A stretch of 64,000 nucleotides of DNA from Ophiosphaerella korrae (GCA_028456385.1 JALNQF010000187.1:19416-83415), one strand, 5' to 3'; positions 49,201-63,159 are shown, counted from the stretch's first letter. Notes: generated by a model from the letters alone, not told the origin. Program-made: numbers and translations.

Positions 49201-50600
49201 AGCCTAGATTAATAGTACTAAAGGCTCTTCCCCTCCTAAATCTTCTATTAGTAGGTCTATTACTTAGGTTATCTCTTTTAGCTAAGCTTTTGTTCTTTCC
49301 TTTATTATAGCTACTCTATATCTCTATTTCTATAAGAACTATACTACTCCCTATTTACTAAAAAGATATATATAGTAGTTGTTATTATAATAAAAGGTCT
49401 AATAGAGTATTATATATTATACTTCTTTACTCCTAGCTACTTTCTCTTAAGGTTTAGCCTATACTTATAGTGCTTCCTTCTTCTTTTTAGTTATCTTTAA
49501 CTAGGTTTCTTTCTTTAAGTCTTTACTCTTGTAGTCTTTTATAAAGTGTCCTAGTTTCCTATATTTATAGTATACTATATCTTTCTTTAACTTAAATCTA
49601 TAGTTTTTTACGTAGTAGCCTAGTTTACTATAGTTAAAGTACGTAAAGTCTTTATTCTTCTTCTTTTTCTTATCTTTGTTAGTGTTAAGGACTATAGAGT
49701 CTCCCTTATTATAGTTCTAGGTATAACCTCTATATTTATTTTTCTTCTATTCTTAAAGATTGTTATTAATTTATATTACCTATTACTTTAGAGCTTTTAG
49801 TGTTTATAGTTTTTCTATATATATTATCTTGTATTAGATTTTAGAGTTTAGTCCTTATTTAAATCGTAATATTAAGGCTAACTTATTCTATTCTGTATTT
49901 TACGATAGTTATTTAAATTATAATATATACTTTAAGACACTCTAGCTTTGTATAAGCTTTTCTAGCTATTCTTTAGCTTGTTAGGTAATATCTATATCTC
50001 TAAACGCTGCTCTTATTTGTTTAGTAAAGTATTCGTAACTTCTAAAAATAGCTCTAGTTTTATCCTTCTAGGTTATTAGAGAGTGTATTGTATAATCTAT
50101 CTAGTAAAGTTTATACTATCTTATTACGTCTTCTTTAAAGTATAACCTAATATATATTACCTTCTTCTCTTCTATATTAAAGTGTAGTACTTGTATATCT
50201 ATCTAGAGTTATACTAAGGCTATAAAGGGTTTTAGTTTTTCTCTTGTTCTATTAAACTTCTTAAGTACAGGTATCTTTAGTAGTTTCTTTGTCGCACTTA
50301 TTAATAAGCGTTATGTAATTAGTTCTATCTAGTTCTATCCTTTTATAATAGCTTTAATCTATACTTTATTTTACTTTACGTAGTCTTGTAGTTCTTTGTT
50401 CTATGTCTCTAAAGCGTTAATTACTATTTTTATATCTTTTTTATCTAAGATTAGATTGTTAATTTAGTCCTTAATTATTTCCTATGTAGTACTATTAGAC
50501 TTATAACTACTTCTAGAGGCTTTACTTATTTTAGTTAAACTTTCTACTATTATATTAGCTAGACTATACACTACTTACACTTTACTTCTTATAATAACTA
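46225..50600 (-). pseudogene. W gag-pol, 5' portion to integrase
   Basis: Minus strand, from gag (about 50.6-48.5 kb) with zinc knuckle near 49535-49575, protease about 48.3 kb, reverse transcriptase with YLDN at 47413-47424, RNase H about 46.6-47.05 kb, and the integrase N-terminal zinc-binding part to 46225. The rest of integrase lies across V at 38070-39191. Confidence 0.84.
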
Positions 50601-50611
50601 AATTAGCAAAG

Positions 50612-51041
50612 TATAAAGGGCTACCTATCGTCGACTACTAGTACTTATCTTAGAAGGAGTTAGTAGATTATAAAGTAATAGTAAAAGCTTAGGGTGTAAT
50701 CTATAATAACTATAAATAATAGAAGATATTTTGTAACTATCTTATATTAGCGTTCTATAGTTAAAGGATTAAATTACTAATACTATCCTAATAATGCGTA
50801 TCCTACTAACTATATACTTGTCGTAATCTATAATCTATAGTTGCTAAGACTAGTAGATTATAGATTGTTCTAATCTATAATCTATTAATACTAAGAGTCT
50901 ATAGATTATAGATTAACCTAGGTATCCTAGTTATATATAGTTTCCTAATTAAAGTTGTTACTTCGCTTGTCCTATACTTTATTAGCGCCTAGATTAGGAC
51001 TAATTAGTTCTATCTCGATTTCTTCTATTACACCTGTAACA
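50612..51041 (-). repeat. W 5' LTR (430 bp)
   Basis: Starts TATAAAGGGCTACCTATCGT and ends CACCTGTAACA. Full-length version of the cassette that is shortened in the 3' LTR; keeps several CG/TG sites mutated there. Confidence 0.93.
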
Positions 51042-51046
51042 AGTAG

Positions 51047-53483
51047 TCTATATTAGCTAATTATAGTTCCTAGAACCTAATATATAGTAACTTTTGTCCT
51101 ACTTTTTTCTTTATATAGTCTAAAGTATATATACTTTATAAGCTTATCTACTATTATTAGGATTCTATTATATTTAACTCCTAATATTAGGTCTTTAGAC
51201 TTAGGTAATTTTGTAATAAAGTTTATTATAATAACTTACTATAGTTATTCTAGTATTTCTACTAGTTATAATATTCTATATAGTACGTATCTACTATATT
51301 TATTTCTATAGTATTCTATATAGTTTTATAGTACTTCTATTACTAGTTACTTTACTTTAGGAATATAGTATTCTTATAGTAGTCTATCTAATATTTTGTT
51401 AATACCTTAGTAGCTATATACTAGTAGCTCGTAGAATTATTGTATAAATTCTCTCTATATCTTCTTTAGAATATATATTCTTCTATAGGCTTATACAAGT
51501 CTTTCTTAAATTTCTAGTTTCTCTATTTCTTTAGATACTTCTTTTATTACTTTCTAAATCTATTTATCTAGCTCGCTACTCGTTCTTTTAAGTGTTGCGG
51601 CTATTTTAGGTGTATTTAGGACTAGGTATCCTTCCTTATTCTTAACTAGAATAGTACTAGTAGCGCTTACTTCTTTTTATAAGTCTAGTCTTCTGCTAAG
51701 AGCGTCTATAAATTAGTTGACTTTCTCTTTTATATATATAATTTCTATATTAAATATTAATAGGAATTCCTACTATCTTATATAGCGTTATAACAATTCT
51801 TTATTTATTATAAATCCTATAAGATTCTTATAGTCTATATAGACTTTTGTCTAGTATTTTACTCTTTATAGATATACTCTCTATTATTTAAATACTTTAT
51901 AGATTGCTAGTATCTCTTTGTTATATATTAAGTAGTTAAGTTCTACTTCTTTTATTTTCTTAGAGAAGTATTTAACTAAGTATTCCTTTTTAGTTTCTAG
52001 ATCTTCTTGTATTAGTGCTATTCTATAGACTAAGTTAGATATATCTATCTTTACTATTACTAGTAGGTCTAGATTATATATTCTAATAACTAGATTTTCT
52101 ATAAATTTCTTCTTAATCTTGTTAAATACTTTATTGTATTCCTTTATCTATTTAAACAGCGTATCTTTCTTTATAAGTCTTGTTATTAGTTCTATATCTT
52201 TAGACTATCCTACTATTAACTTCTTATAAAAGTTAGCTAGCCTATAAAATTGTTGTACCTCTTTTAGGTTTCTTAGTATTAGCTATTTGTTAATTAATCT
52301 AATATTTTCTAGGTCGATCTTAATTTTTCCTAGTTTAATAATAAATCTAAGGAAGTCTATTTCTTTTATATAGAACTTGTATTTTCTTATCTTAAAGAAT
52401 ATTTTAGCTTCTACTAATTTCTCTAGTACTTTATATATATATTATATATATTCTTCTTCTATTTCTAAGAATATAAGGATATTATCTAGGTATATAAATA
52501 TAAATACGTCTAAGTGTTCCCTTAGTACTATATTAATTCTTTCTTAGAAGGCTACTAGTGCGTTTATTAAGCTAAATAGTATAACTAAATATTTATATAG
52601 TCTATACTATATTCTAAATACTATTTTCTATTTATCGCCTTTTTTAATCCTAATCTAGTAGTAGGCGTTCTAGATATCTAATTTTGTAAAGATTCTTACT
52701 TTCTATAGCTTATCTTATATTTTGTCTATTTATAGTAATAGGTATTAGTTCTTGTTTATAATTGCGTTAGTTTTCTTAAAATCTACGTAGGGCCTTTTAT
52801 TACTCGTCCCTTTTTTGTTTATAAATATAAGTCTATATACTACTAAGGATTTAGATTCTCTTATCTATCCTTTTTTTATTATATTTTAGATATATACTTA
52901 TTTAATTTTAGATTCTTCTTCTATTTTTTAGTAGACTAGGCTCTATCCTACGTTTCTACCTTCTTCTAATTCTATCGCTAAGTCCTATAGTTAATATTCT
53001 AGAAGATAGTCTTCTAGCTCTATAAGCTATTTTTCCTATTTCTTATATTCTTTAGGGAATTCTTCTTTACAAGTATTTATATTAGCTTTTAACATGTCTA
53101 TTTTATAGTAACTAATCTTTTCTATTCTCTAATTAATATATAGGTTAGTTATCTATAACTATAGGATACCTAATATTATATCTTGTTTATTATTAATTAT
53201 AGTTATATCTATAATTATATTCTTAATTGTTATCTCTTCTAGTTCTAATATAGAGGGAACTGTTTTAAACCTAATAGGTTCTTAGAATAGTTTTCCTTTA
53301 ATTATACTTAATTATTAAGGGTATTTCTTTATCATATACTTTTTTCCTTGTGTTTCTATAAACTTCTTTAATATAAAGTTCTTTGTAGCTCTACTATTAA
53401 TTATTAATTATACTTTCTTTCTTTAGTATATACTTATTTTTATAATATATAGGCTTCTTATATATTCTAGCTTTTCTTACTTA
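51047..53483 (-). pseudogene. X pol segment: protease to integrase core
   Basis: Lies between the W and U insertions. Minus strand: protease motif near 53390-53420, reverse transcriptase with YLDN at 52481-52492, RNase H about 51.7-52.1 kb, integrase to the W break at 51047. Very RIP-rich. Confidence 0.82.
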
Positions 53484-53488
53484 AGTAA

Positions 53489-53914
53489 TGTTATAGGTAT
53501 AATAGAAGAAATCGAGATAGAACTAATTAGTCCTAACTTAGGTGCTAATAAAGCATAGAACGAGCGAGGTAACAATCTTAATTAGGAGACTACATATAAT
53601 TAAGATACCTAGGGTAATCTATAATCTATAGAATCTTAGTAGTAATAGATTATAGATTAAGGTAATCCGCGATCTATTAGTCTTAGTAACTATAGATTAT
53701 AGATTACGATAACTATATAGTTAGTAGCAACGCGTATTATTAAGATAGTATTAGTAATTTAATCCTTTAACTATAGAACGCTAATACTAGATAGTTATAA
53801 AATATCTTTTATTATTTATAGTTATTATAGATTACTCTATAAGCTTTTATTATTACCTTATAATCTACTAATACTTTAGGATACTAGGAGGTTAACCCTA
53901 GTAATACTATTACA
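53489..53914 (+). repeat. U 5' LTR (426 bp)
   Basis: Starts TGTTATAGGTATAATAG. Nearly identical to the 3' LTR over its central about 300 bp; differences cluster in the first about 100 bp, where this copy is the less mutated. Confidence 0.93.
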
Positions 53915-56900
53915 CTTTACTAATTTAGTTATTGCGAGAAGTAAAGCGTAAGTAGCGTATAGTCTAGCTAATACGATAGTAGAAAGTTTAACTAAAATAA
54001 GTAAAGCCCCTAGGAGTAGCTATAAGTATAATAGTACTGTATAGGAAATAATTAAAGATAGGATTAATAACTTAATCTTAGACAAAGAAGATATAAAAAT
54101 AGTAATCGATACTTTAGAAATATAGAATAAGGAGCTTTAAGACTACGCGAAGCAAAATAAAGTATAGATTAAGGCTATTATTTAAGGATAGAACTAGATA
54201 GAGTTAATTATATAATGCCTAGAGATAAGTGCAACAAAAAAACTACTAAAGATACCTGTCCTTAAGAAGTTTGATAGAATAAGAGAGAAACTAAGACCCT
54301 TTATAGCCTTAGTATAACTCTAGATAGATATACAAGCCCTATACTTTAATATAGAAGAGAAAAAGGTAATATATATTAGACTACATCTTAAAGAAGACGT
54401 AATAAGATAGTATAAACCTTACTAGATAGATTACATAATACACTCTCTAATAACCTAGAAGGATAAAACTAGAGCTATTTTTAGAAGTTATAAGTACTTT
54501 ACTAAACAAATAAGAGTAGTATTTAGGGACATAGATATTACCTAACAAGCTAAAGAATAGCTAGAGAAGCTTATATAAAGTTAAAGTATTCCTAAGTACG
54601 TATTATAATTTAAATAACTATTACAAAATATAGAATAGAATAAGTTAGACTTAATATTACGATTTAAGTAAGGACTAAACTCTAAGATTTAATACAAAAT
54701 AATCTATATAGAAAAACTAAGGACACTAGAAGCCTTAAAGTAATAGGCAATATAAATTAATAATAATCTTTAAGAATAGAAGAAGAACAAATATAGAGGT
54801 TACACCTAGAACTATAACAAGGGAGACCCTATAATCCTTACTACTAATAAGGATAGAAAAAAGAAGAAGAATAAAGACTTTACGTACTTTAACTATAGTA
54901 AACTAAGCTACTACGCGAAAGACTACTAATTAAAAAAGAAGAAAGATATAGTATACTATAAATATAGGAAACCTAGATACTTTATAAAAGACTATAAGAG
55001 TAAAGACCTAAAGAAAAAAATCTAGTTAAAGATAACTAAGAAAAAGAAGGAAGTACTATAAGTACAAGCTAAGCTTTAAGAAAAGGTAGCTAGAAGTAAA
55101 GAAGTATAACATATAATACTCTATTAGACCTTTTATTATAATAACAACTACTATATATATCTTTCTAGTAAATAGAGAGTAGTATAGTTCTTATAGAAAT
55201 ATAGATATAAAGTAGCTATAATAAAGGAAAGAATAAAAGCTTAGCTAAAAGAAATAGCCTAAGTAATAGACTTACTAATAAAAGACTTAGAAAGAGAAGA
55301 GCCCCTAGTACTATTAATCTAGGCTAAAAGACTAGTACTAGATAAAGAAACTACTACAGCTTCCTCTAAAGGACTATAAGAAAGTAAGAGATAAGTTAGT
55401 ATAAGAGAAATAGAGTACGCCTAGCTAATAATATATAGCTATAATAGCTATACAATAATAGATATAGAAGAATAAAACAAAGAATAAAAGTTTGTTTAGA
55501 AATACTTACTAGTTATAAGTATAGAAGAAGCGTACAAAGACTAGAAAGAACGCAATCTTAAAGAAATAAAGTTTATACTATTTTAAGAATAGATAAAATA
55601 ATATATAGTTATAGTAAGAAGAATACCTATATAAAAAGAATAGTAATACCTTATAAGAAAAACGCAATAGATTAATAAAGCTTACACACTAAGAATACTA
55701 GTAGTATACTATATCCTAATAATAAATATACCTAGTAAAGATAAGTACTAAGAAGGAGATAATAAAATAATAGACCTAAAGCACTTAGTACACTTTAAAG
55801 TATTATAGATATTATACCTAGATAAGAATTATATTATATATAGAAACTCTAAAGTAAATAATAGTATATAGCTTATAAGAAGAAGAGGCTATAATTATAC
55901 AAGAGTAATTCTAGTAGAAAACATCTAAGGATAGGAAATAACCCTAGAAAATAGATACGTAGTAGTAAGGCCTAGACCTAAACTATCTACGAAATACGTC
56001 TAAGGAGGACTATAGTACAAATATATAAATAATAAATACCTAAAATATAAAGAATATAAACTTAAAGTAGGGCTATAGCCCTAGAAAGATAGACAATTTA
56101 TAAAGACGCTAAGGTAAGAAAAGCTAGAAGGTATAAGAGGCCTATATATTATAAAAATAGGTATATACTAAAAAAGGAGAGTACAATTTATAATTAATAG
56201 TAGAGCTACAAGAAACTTTATATTAAAGAAGTTTATAGAAACACAAGGAATAGAATATATAACAAAGAAATACTCTTAACAACTAAGTATAATTAAAGGA
56301 AAACTATTCTAAGAACCTATACAGTTTAAGACAGTACCTTTAACACTAAAGATAGAAGGACTAGAAATTAAGAATATAGTTATAGATATAACTACAATTA
56401 ATAACGAGCAAGATATAATACTAGGTATACTATAGTTATAAATAACTAACCTACATATTAATTAGAGAATAGGAAAGGTTAGCTATAGTAGAATAGATAT
56501 ATTAAAAGCTAATATAAGTACTTACAAAGGAGAATTCCCTAAAAAATACAAGAAATAGGAAAAACAGCTTATAGAGCTAGAAGACTATCTTCTAGAATAT
56601 TAACTATAGGACTTAGTAATAGAACTAGAAAAAGACAAAGACGTAGGATAGAGCCTAGTCTATAGAAAAATAGAAGAAGAATCTAAAATTATATAAATAT
56701 TTATCTAGAATACAATAAAGAAAAGATAGATACAAGAATCTAAATCTTTAGTAGTATATAGACTTATATTTATAGACAAGAAAGGAATAAGTAATAAAAG
56801 GCCCTACGTAGATTTTAGGAAAACTAACATAATTATAAACAAAAACTAACATCTATTACTATAAATAGATAAAATACAAGATAGACTATAAAAAGTGAAA

Positions 56901-59400
56901 ATCTTTACAAAACTAGATATCTAGAATACCTACTACTAAATTAGAATTAAGAAAGGTAATAAATAGAAAATAGTATTTAGAATATAGTATAGACTATATA
57001 AATATTTAGTTATACTATTTAGCTTAATAAACGCGCTAGTAGTATTCTAAGAAAGAATTAATATAGTACTAAGAAAGTACTTAAACAAATTTATATTCGT
57101 ATACCTAGATAATATCCTTATATTTTTAGAAATAGAAGAAGAACATATACAATATATACACAAAGTATTAGAGAAACTAGTAGAAAATAAATTATTTCTT
57201 AAAATAAGAAAATGCGAATTTTATATAAAAGAAATAGATTTCCTTAGATTTATTATTAAACTAGGGAAAATTAAGATTAATCTAGAAAAGATTAGATTAA
57301 TTAACAAATAGCTAACACTAAGAAACCTAAAAGAAGTATAATAATTTTATAGACTAGCTAACTTTTATAAAAAGTTAATAGTAAGATAGTCTAAAGATAT
57401 AGAACTAATAATAAGACTTATAAAAAAAGATATACTATTTAAATAGATAAAAGAATACTAAGAAGTATTTAATAAGATTAAGAAGAAATTTATAGAAAAC
57501 CTAGCTATTAGAATATACAACCTAGACCTACTAGTAATAGTAAAAACAGATACATCTAATTTAGTCTACAGAATAGCACTAATACAAGAAGACCTAGAAA
57601 CTAAGAAAGAATATTTAGTTAAATACTTCTCTAAGAAAATAAAAACAGTAGAACTTAATTACTTAATCTATAATAAAGAAATACTAGTAATCTATAAAGT
57701 ATTTAAATAATAGAGAGTATACTTATAAGGAGTAAAATATTAGATAAAGGTCTATATAGACTATAAGAATCTTATAGGATTTATAATAAATAAGGAGTTA
57801 TTATAATACTATACAAGATAGTAAGAATTCCTATTAATATTTAATATAGAAATTATACATATAAAAGGAAAAGACAATTAGTTTATAGACGCCCTTAGTA
57901 GAAGACTAGACTTATAAGAAGAAGTAAGCACTAATAGTATAGTTCTAGTTAAGAACGAAAAAGGATATTTAATTCTAAATATACCTAAGATAGCCGCAAC
58001 TCTTAAAAGAATAAGTAGTAAGCTAGACAAATAGATTTAGAAAACAACGTAAGAAGTATCTAAAGAAATAAAGAAACTAGAAATCTAAAAAGGATTTATA
58101 TAAGCCTATAAAAGAATATATATTCTAAGGAAGATTTAGAGAGAATTTATATAACAATTCTATAAATTACTAGTATATAGTTACTAAGGTATTAAAAAAA
58201 TATTAGATACACTATTACATGACTATTATATTCTAAAAGCAAGATAATTAGTAATAGAAGTACTACGAGACTATATAGAATATTAGAAGAATAAACATAG
58301 TAGATATATACTATATAGAATATTACAACTAGTAGAAGTACTAGAATAACTATAGAGAGTTATTATAATAGACTTTATTACAAAGTTACTAAAGTCTAAA
58401 GACCTAATATTAGGAGTTAAATATAATAGAATCTTAATAATAGTAGATAAACTTATAAAATATTTATACTTTAAACTATACAAAGAGAAAAGTAAGATAG
58501 AGGTTACTATATACTAGGTTCTAGGAACTATAATTAGTTAATATAGACTACTAGATAAGATTATTATAGATAGAGATATACAATTTATATTAAAACTATA
58601 GAGAACGATAATAGCGTAATTAGGAATATAACACGCAATATCTATAGTATATTATCTATAGATAGATAGATAGTTAGAAAGAATAAATTAGATAGTAGAA
58701 TAATACTTAAGATACTACCTTAACTACAACTAGAATAATTAGGTATAGCTATTACCTATAGTATAGTTAGCATACAATAGCGTAAAGAATATAGTAATAA
58801 GAGTATTACCTTTCTTTATAAACTATAGATTTGAACCTAATATATACTAGATACTAAGAAATTAGATATCTTAGTCTTTAAGAAGAGAAAACTTTACTAA
58901 TAGACTTAAAGATATATATAACTAACTAAAACAAGATATAGAATTCCTATATAATTATATAGTAAAATACTATAATAAAAAGTATAAAGAGGGACCTTAA
59001 TTTAAAAAGAGAGAAAAAGTATAGTTAGTATAAAAAAATATTAAGAGTAAGTAACTAAGTTTAAAACTAGACTACGTTAAGATAAGACTATATAAAATTA
59101 AGAAAAAAGTTACACTAGTTATATTTAAACTAAAGCTACTAAATAAAATAAAGATATACCTAATATTCTACGTAGCTCTACTAGAATAAGTACTACAAAA
59201 CGTAGAACTACTAGTATACAAAGTAGATACGTATAGTAAATAGAAAGAATAAGAAGTTAAAGAAATCCTATAGTACTAGTTCTAAAATAAGAAGAACTAC
59301 TACCTAGTAGAATAGATAAGTATAGATAAAAAAGGACAACTATAGGAGAAAATATAGGAGCTAGAGAATAATCTTAATTACCCTAAGAAACTAGAGGAGT
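53915..59400 (+). pseudogene. U gag-pol polyprotein, degraded
   Basis: Gag with DKEDIKIVIDTLE (about 54080) and knuckle YYKYRKPRYFIKDY (about 54955-55000). Protease INSRATRNF about 56195-56221. Reverse transcriptase with PYVDFRKTN (about 56803) and YLDN at 57112-57123. RNase H runs to about 57.9 kb. Integrase about 58.1-58.9 kb. Chromodomain about 59.24-59.40 kb. The 66-codon minus-strand open frame at 58283-58483 is a shadow of the integrase. Confidence 0.86.
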
Positions 59401-59917
59401 TCTAAAGTTAAAACCCTCTAGAACGCCTAGTAGTAAACTAAGAGAACTAATATTACTACTAATAGATAGAGAGGTAATAGAAATATCTAACACAAGATCT
59501 ACTACAATAAACACCTTATCTAAGTCTAGCTTAGCTTCTAGAGCTACTAACTATTTAGCTAATTTCTTATTATTTAAGGCCTTTATCTTATAAAGATAAG
59601 AGAGACAAGCTTAATTCTCTACTAGCTTACTCTACGCAAGCTCCTAGATCTACTTACGCTTAGCTTTAGCCTCTACAATTTAAGATAGTAATTTCGCTTA
59701 AGTCTAGTTAATAGCTTTCCTTATTATTATTAAGCCTAGACGCTAGAATAAGTATAATAAACGTATACTTAGAAAGAGAGATACTAGACACGTTATAAGA
59801 ACTACGCATATTTACGTAAATATATACCTTATAAGCTCTACTATTATTTATAGAAATAATATAAGAAAGAGACTTAAGGTTTAACTTAGAAGAAGTATAA
59901 TAAGAATAAAGAAACAT
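59386..59917 (-). other. Antisense frame in U: head and tail
   Basis: The head 59708-59917 is open for 69 codons (FLYSYYTSSKLNLKS, then RAYKVYIYVN, then SSISLSKYT), with Cys largely converted to Tyr. The tail follows in the shifted frame to 59386 with the EAKAK, LEAKLDLDK and VLEGFNF segments recognisable. Confidence 0.56.
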
Positions 59918-60079
59918 TTTAATACTATTATATAATACGCGATTAGTAAGAAGATAGTAATAACGTATAGATAAAATAGGTATAAGGGAGGATAAAGAAC
60001 TTTATATTAACGAAGAAACTAGATTAATAACTCTAGCTCTAGGATAAGTAAACTAAGGCCTACCTAGAGAGAGAGATAG

Positions 60080-60505
60080 TATTATAGGTGTAATAGAAGA
60101 AATCAAGATAGAACTAATTAGTTCTAACTTAGGTACTAACAAAGTATAAGATAAGTAGAGTAATAATCTTAATTAGGAGACTACATATAATTAAGATACC
60201 TAGGGTAATCTATAATCTATAGAATCTTAGTAGTAATAGATTATAGATTAAGGTAATCCGCGATCTATTAGTCTTAGTAACTATAGATTATAGATTACGA
60301 TAACTATATAGTTAGTAGCAACGCGTATTATTAAGATAGTATTAGTAATTTAATCCTTTAACTATAGAACGCTAATACTAGATAGTTATAAAATATCTTT
60401 TATTATTTATAGTTATTATAGATTACTCTATAAGCTTTTATTATTACTTTATAATCTACTAATACTTTAGGATACTAGGAGGTTAACCCTAGTAACACTA
60501 TTACA
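60080..60505 (+). repeat. U 3' LTR (426 bp)
   Basis: Starts TATTATAGGTG (TG mutated to TA), same length as the 5' LTR; ends CACTATTACA, followed by AGTAA. Confidence 0.93.
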
Positions 60506-60510
60506 AGTAA

Positions 60511-62690
60511 CTTAGTAAATTATCTTTCTTTCTAGGGCTATAGCCCTACTTTAAGTTTATATTCTTTGTATTTTAAATATTTATTATTTATATATTTATA
60601 CTATAGTCCTCTTTAAACATATTTCTTAGTTAACTTAGGTCTAGGCCTTACTACTATATATCTATCTTGTAGAGTTATTTTCTATCCTTAGATATTTTCT
60701 ACTATAATTACACTTGTATAATTATAGCCTCTTCTTCGTGTAAGCTATACGTTATTAGTTACTATAGGGTTTCTATATATAATACAATTCTTGTCTAGGT
60801 ATAATATCTATAATACTTTAAAGTATACTAGATATTTTAGATCTATTATTTTGTTATCTCCTTCCTAGTACTTATCTTTTCTAGGTATATCTATAGTTAG
60901 GATATAGTATACTACTAGTACTTTTAGTATATAAGCTTTATTAATCTATCGCGTTTTTTTTATAAGGTATTACTATTCTCTTTATATAGGCATTCTTCCT
61001 ACTATAACTATATATTATTTTATCTATTCTTTAAATAGCGCAAACTTTATTTCTTTAGGATTACGTTTTTTCTAGTCTTTATACGCTTCCTCTATACCTA
61101 TAACTATTAAGTATATTTAAATAAACTTCTATTCTTTGTTTTATTTTTCTATATCTATTATTATATAGCTATTATAGCTATATATATCTAGCTAGGTATA
61201 CTCTATACTTCTTATACTAACTTGTTTCTTGCTTTCTTATAGTTCTTTAGAGGAAGCTATAGTAGTCTCTTTATCTTATACTTATCCTTTAGCCTAGATC
61301 GATAGTACTAGGGACTCTTCTCTTTCTAGATCTTCTATTAGTAAGTCTATTATATATACTATCTCTTCTAGCTATACTTTTATTCTACTTTCTTTTATTA
61401 TAGCTACTCTATATCTCTATTTTTATAGGAACTATACTACTCCCTATTTACTAGAAAGATATATATAGTAGTTATTGTTATAACAAAAAGTCTAATAGAG
61501 TATTACGTATTATATTTCTTTACTCCTAGCTACTTTTTCTTAAGGTTTAGCCTATACTTATAGTGCTTCTTTCTTCTTTTTAGTTATTTTTAACTAAGTT
61601 TCTTTTTTTAAGTCTTTACTTTTATAGTCTTTTATAAAGTGTTCTAGTTTCTTATACTTATAGTATACTATATCCTTCTTCTTTTATAATTAGTAGTTCT
61701 TTATATAGTAGCCTTTCTTACTATAGTTAAAGTACGTAAAGTCTTTATTCTTCTTTTTCTTATCCTTATTAGCGTTAAGGACTATTAGGTCTCTCTTATT
61801 ATAGTTGTAGGTATAACCTCTATATTTATTCTTCTTCTATTCTTAAAGATCGTTGTTAATTTATATTACTTATTACTTTAGAGCTTCTAGTATCCTTAGT
61901 TTCTCTATATAGATTATTTCGTATTAGATTTTAGAGTTTAGTTCTTACTTAAATTGTAATATTAAGGCTAACTTGTTCTATTCTATATTCTATAATAGTT
62001 ACTTAAACTATAATATATATTTTAGAACACTCTAGCTTTATATAAGATTTTCTAGCTATTCTTAAGCTTATTAAGTAACGTTTATATCTCTAAATACTAC
62101 TCTTATTCGTTTAGTAAAGTATTTATAACTTCTAAAAATAGTTCTAGTTTTATCCTTCTAGGTTATTAGAGAATATATTATATAATCTATCTAGTAAAGT
62201 TTATACTATCTTATTACGTCTTCTTTAAGGTATAGTCTAATATATATTACCTTTTTCTTTTCTATATTAAAGTGTAGTGCTTATATATCTATTTAAAGTT
62301 ATACTAATATAATAAAAGGTTTTAGTTTCTCTCTTATTCTATTAAACTTCTTAAGGATAGGTATCTTTAGTAGTTTCTTTGTTACGCTTATCTCTAAGCG
62401 TTATATAATTAGTTCTATCTAATTTTAGCCTATAATAATAGCTTTAATTTATACTTTGTTTTACTTTGCGTAATCTTATAGTTCCTTGTTCTACGTTTCT
62501 AAAGTATTAATTACTATCTTTATATCTTCTTTGTCTAAGATTAAGTTATTAATTTAGTTTTTAATTATTTCCTATACAGTACTATCTAATTTATAACTAC
62601 TCCTAGGTACTTTACTTATTTATTTAGTTGTATTTTCTACTATTGTATTAGCTAAACTATACGCTACTTACGCTTTGCTTCTCGTAATAA
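60511..62690 (-). pseudogene. X gag segment
   Basis: Minus strand, from next to the 5' LTR inward. Homologous to G1 gag (about 12.0-14.1 kb): N-terminal helices, a DKEDIKIVINTLE-like block near 62520, zinc-knuckle region near 61630-61680, then the gag-protease spacer broken by U at 60506. Heavily RIP-mutated. A primer-binding site was not recognised beside the LTR. Confidence 0.8.
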
Positions 62691-62704
62691 CTAAATTAGC
62701 AAGG

Positions 62705-63154
62705 TGTAATAGGTTACCTATTGTTAACTATAGGTACTATTCTTAAAGAAGTTAGTAGATTATAAGATAATAACAAAAGATTATATAGTAATCTACAATA
62801 ACTATAAACAATAGAAGATATTTTATAACTATCTTGTATTAGCGTTCTATAGTTAAAGGATTAAATTACTAATAGTATCCTAATAATATATATTACTACT
62901 AACTATATAGTTTATCTAATCTATTAATCTATATTTATTTTCTATCTATACACTTAATAGATTAAGAGATTAGTAATCTATTAATCTATATTTGTTTTCT
63001 ATCTATACGCTTAATAAATTAAGAGATTACTTACATGTCCTAGTTATAAGTTATTTCCTAATTAATATTGTTACCCTACTTGTCCTATACTTTATTAGCT
63101 TTAGAGTTAAGACTAATTAGTTCTATCTTAATTTCTCTTATTACGCCTATAACA
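62705..63154 (-). repeat. X 5' LTR (450 bp)
   Basis: Starts TGTAATAGGTTACC and ends CGCCTATAACA, followed by ATAGA (63155-63159). Same X-type central cassette as 21150-21599. Confidence 0.93.
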
Positions 63155-63159
63155 ATAGA

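Larger units (their letters stand above)
37031..51041 (-). mobile_element. W: Gypsy chromovirus interrupted by V
   Basis: LTRs at 37031-37412 (382 bp) and 50612-51041 (430 bp) with target duplication AGTAG at 37026-37030 and 51042-51046. Oriented right to left. V interrupts its integrase. Own length without V is 6,983 bp. G1-type family, with the LTR variant beginning TATAAAGGGCTACC. Confidence 0.94.
53489..60505 (+). mobile_element. U: complete Gypsy chromovirus inside X
   Basis: 7,017 bp with 426-bp LTRs (53489-53914, 60080-60505) and target duplication AGTAA at 53484-53488 and 60506-60510. Plus orientation, opposite to X. G1-type family, with LTRs ending in a variant GGTTAACCCTAGTAA...ATTACA rather than AGGCCTGTAACA. 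Confidence 0.95.
21150..63154 (-). mobile_element. X: Gypsy chromovirus carrying a five-element nest
   Basis: Two 450-bp LTRs (21150-21599 and 62705-63154) flanked by ATAGA at 21145-21149 and 63155-63159 mark one element stretched to 42,005 bp by three direct insertions (Y, W, U), two of which carry further insertions. Removing the insertions and their duplications leaves 7,107 bp, normal for the family. Own segments: 21600-21967, 35828-37030, 51047-53488, 60511-62704. Orientation is right to left. U sits in the gag-protease spacer, W in the integrase core, and Y in the antisense frame near the 3' LTR. Confidence 0.93.
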
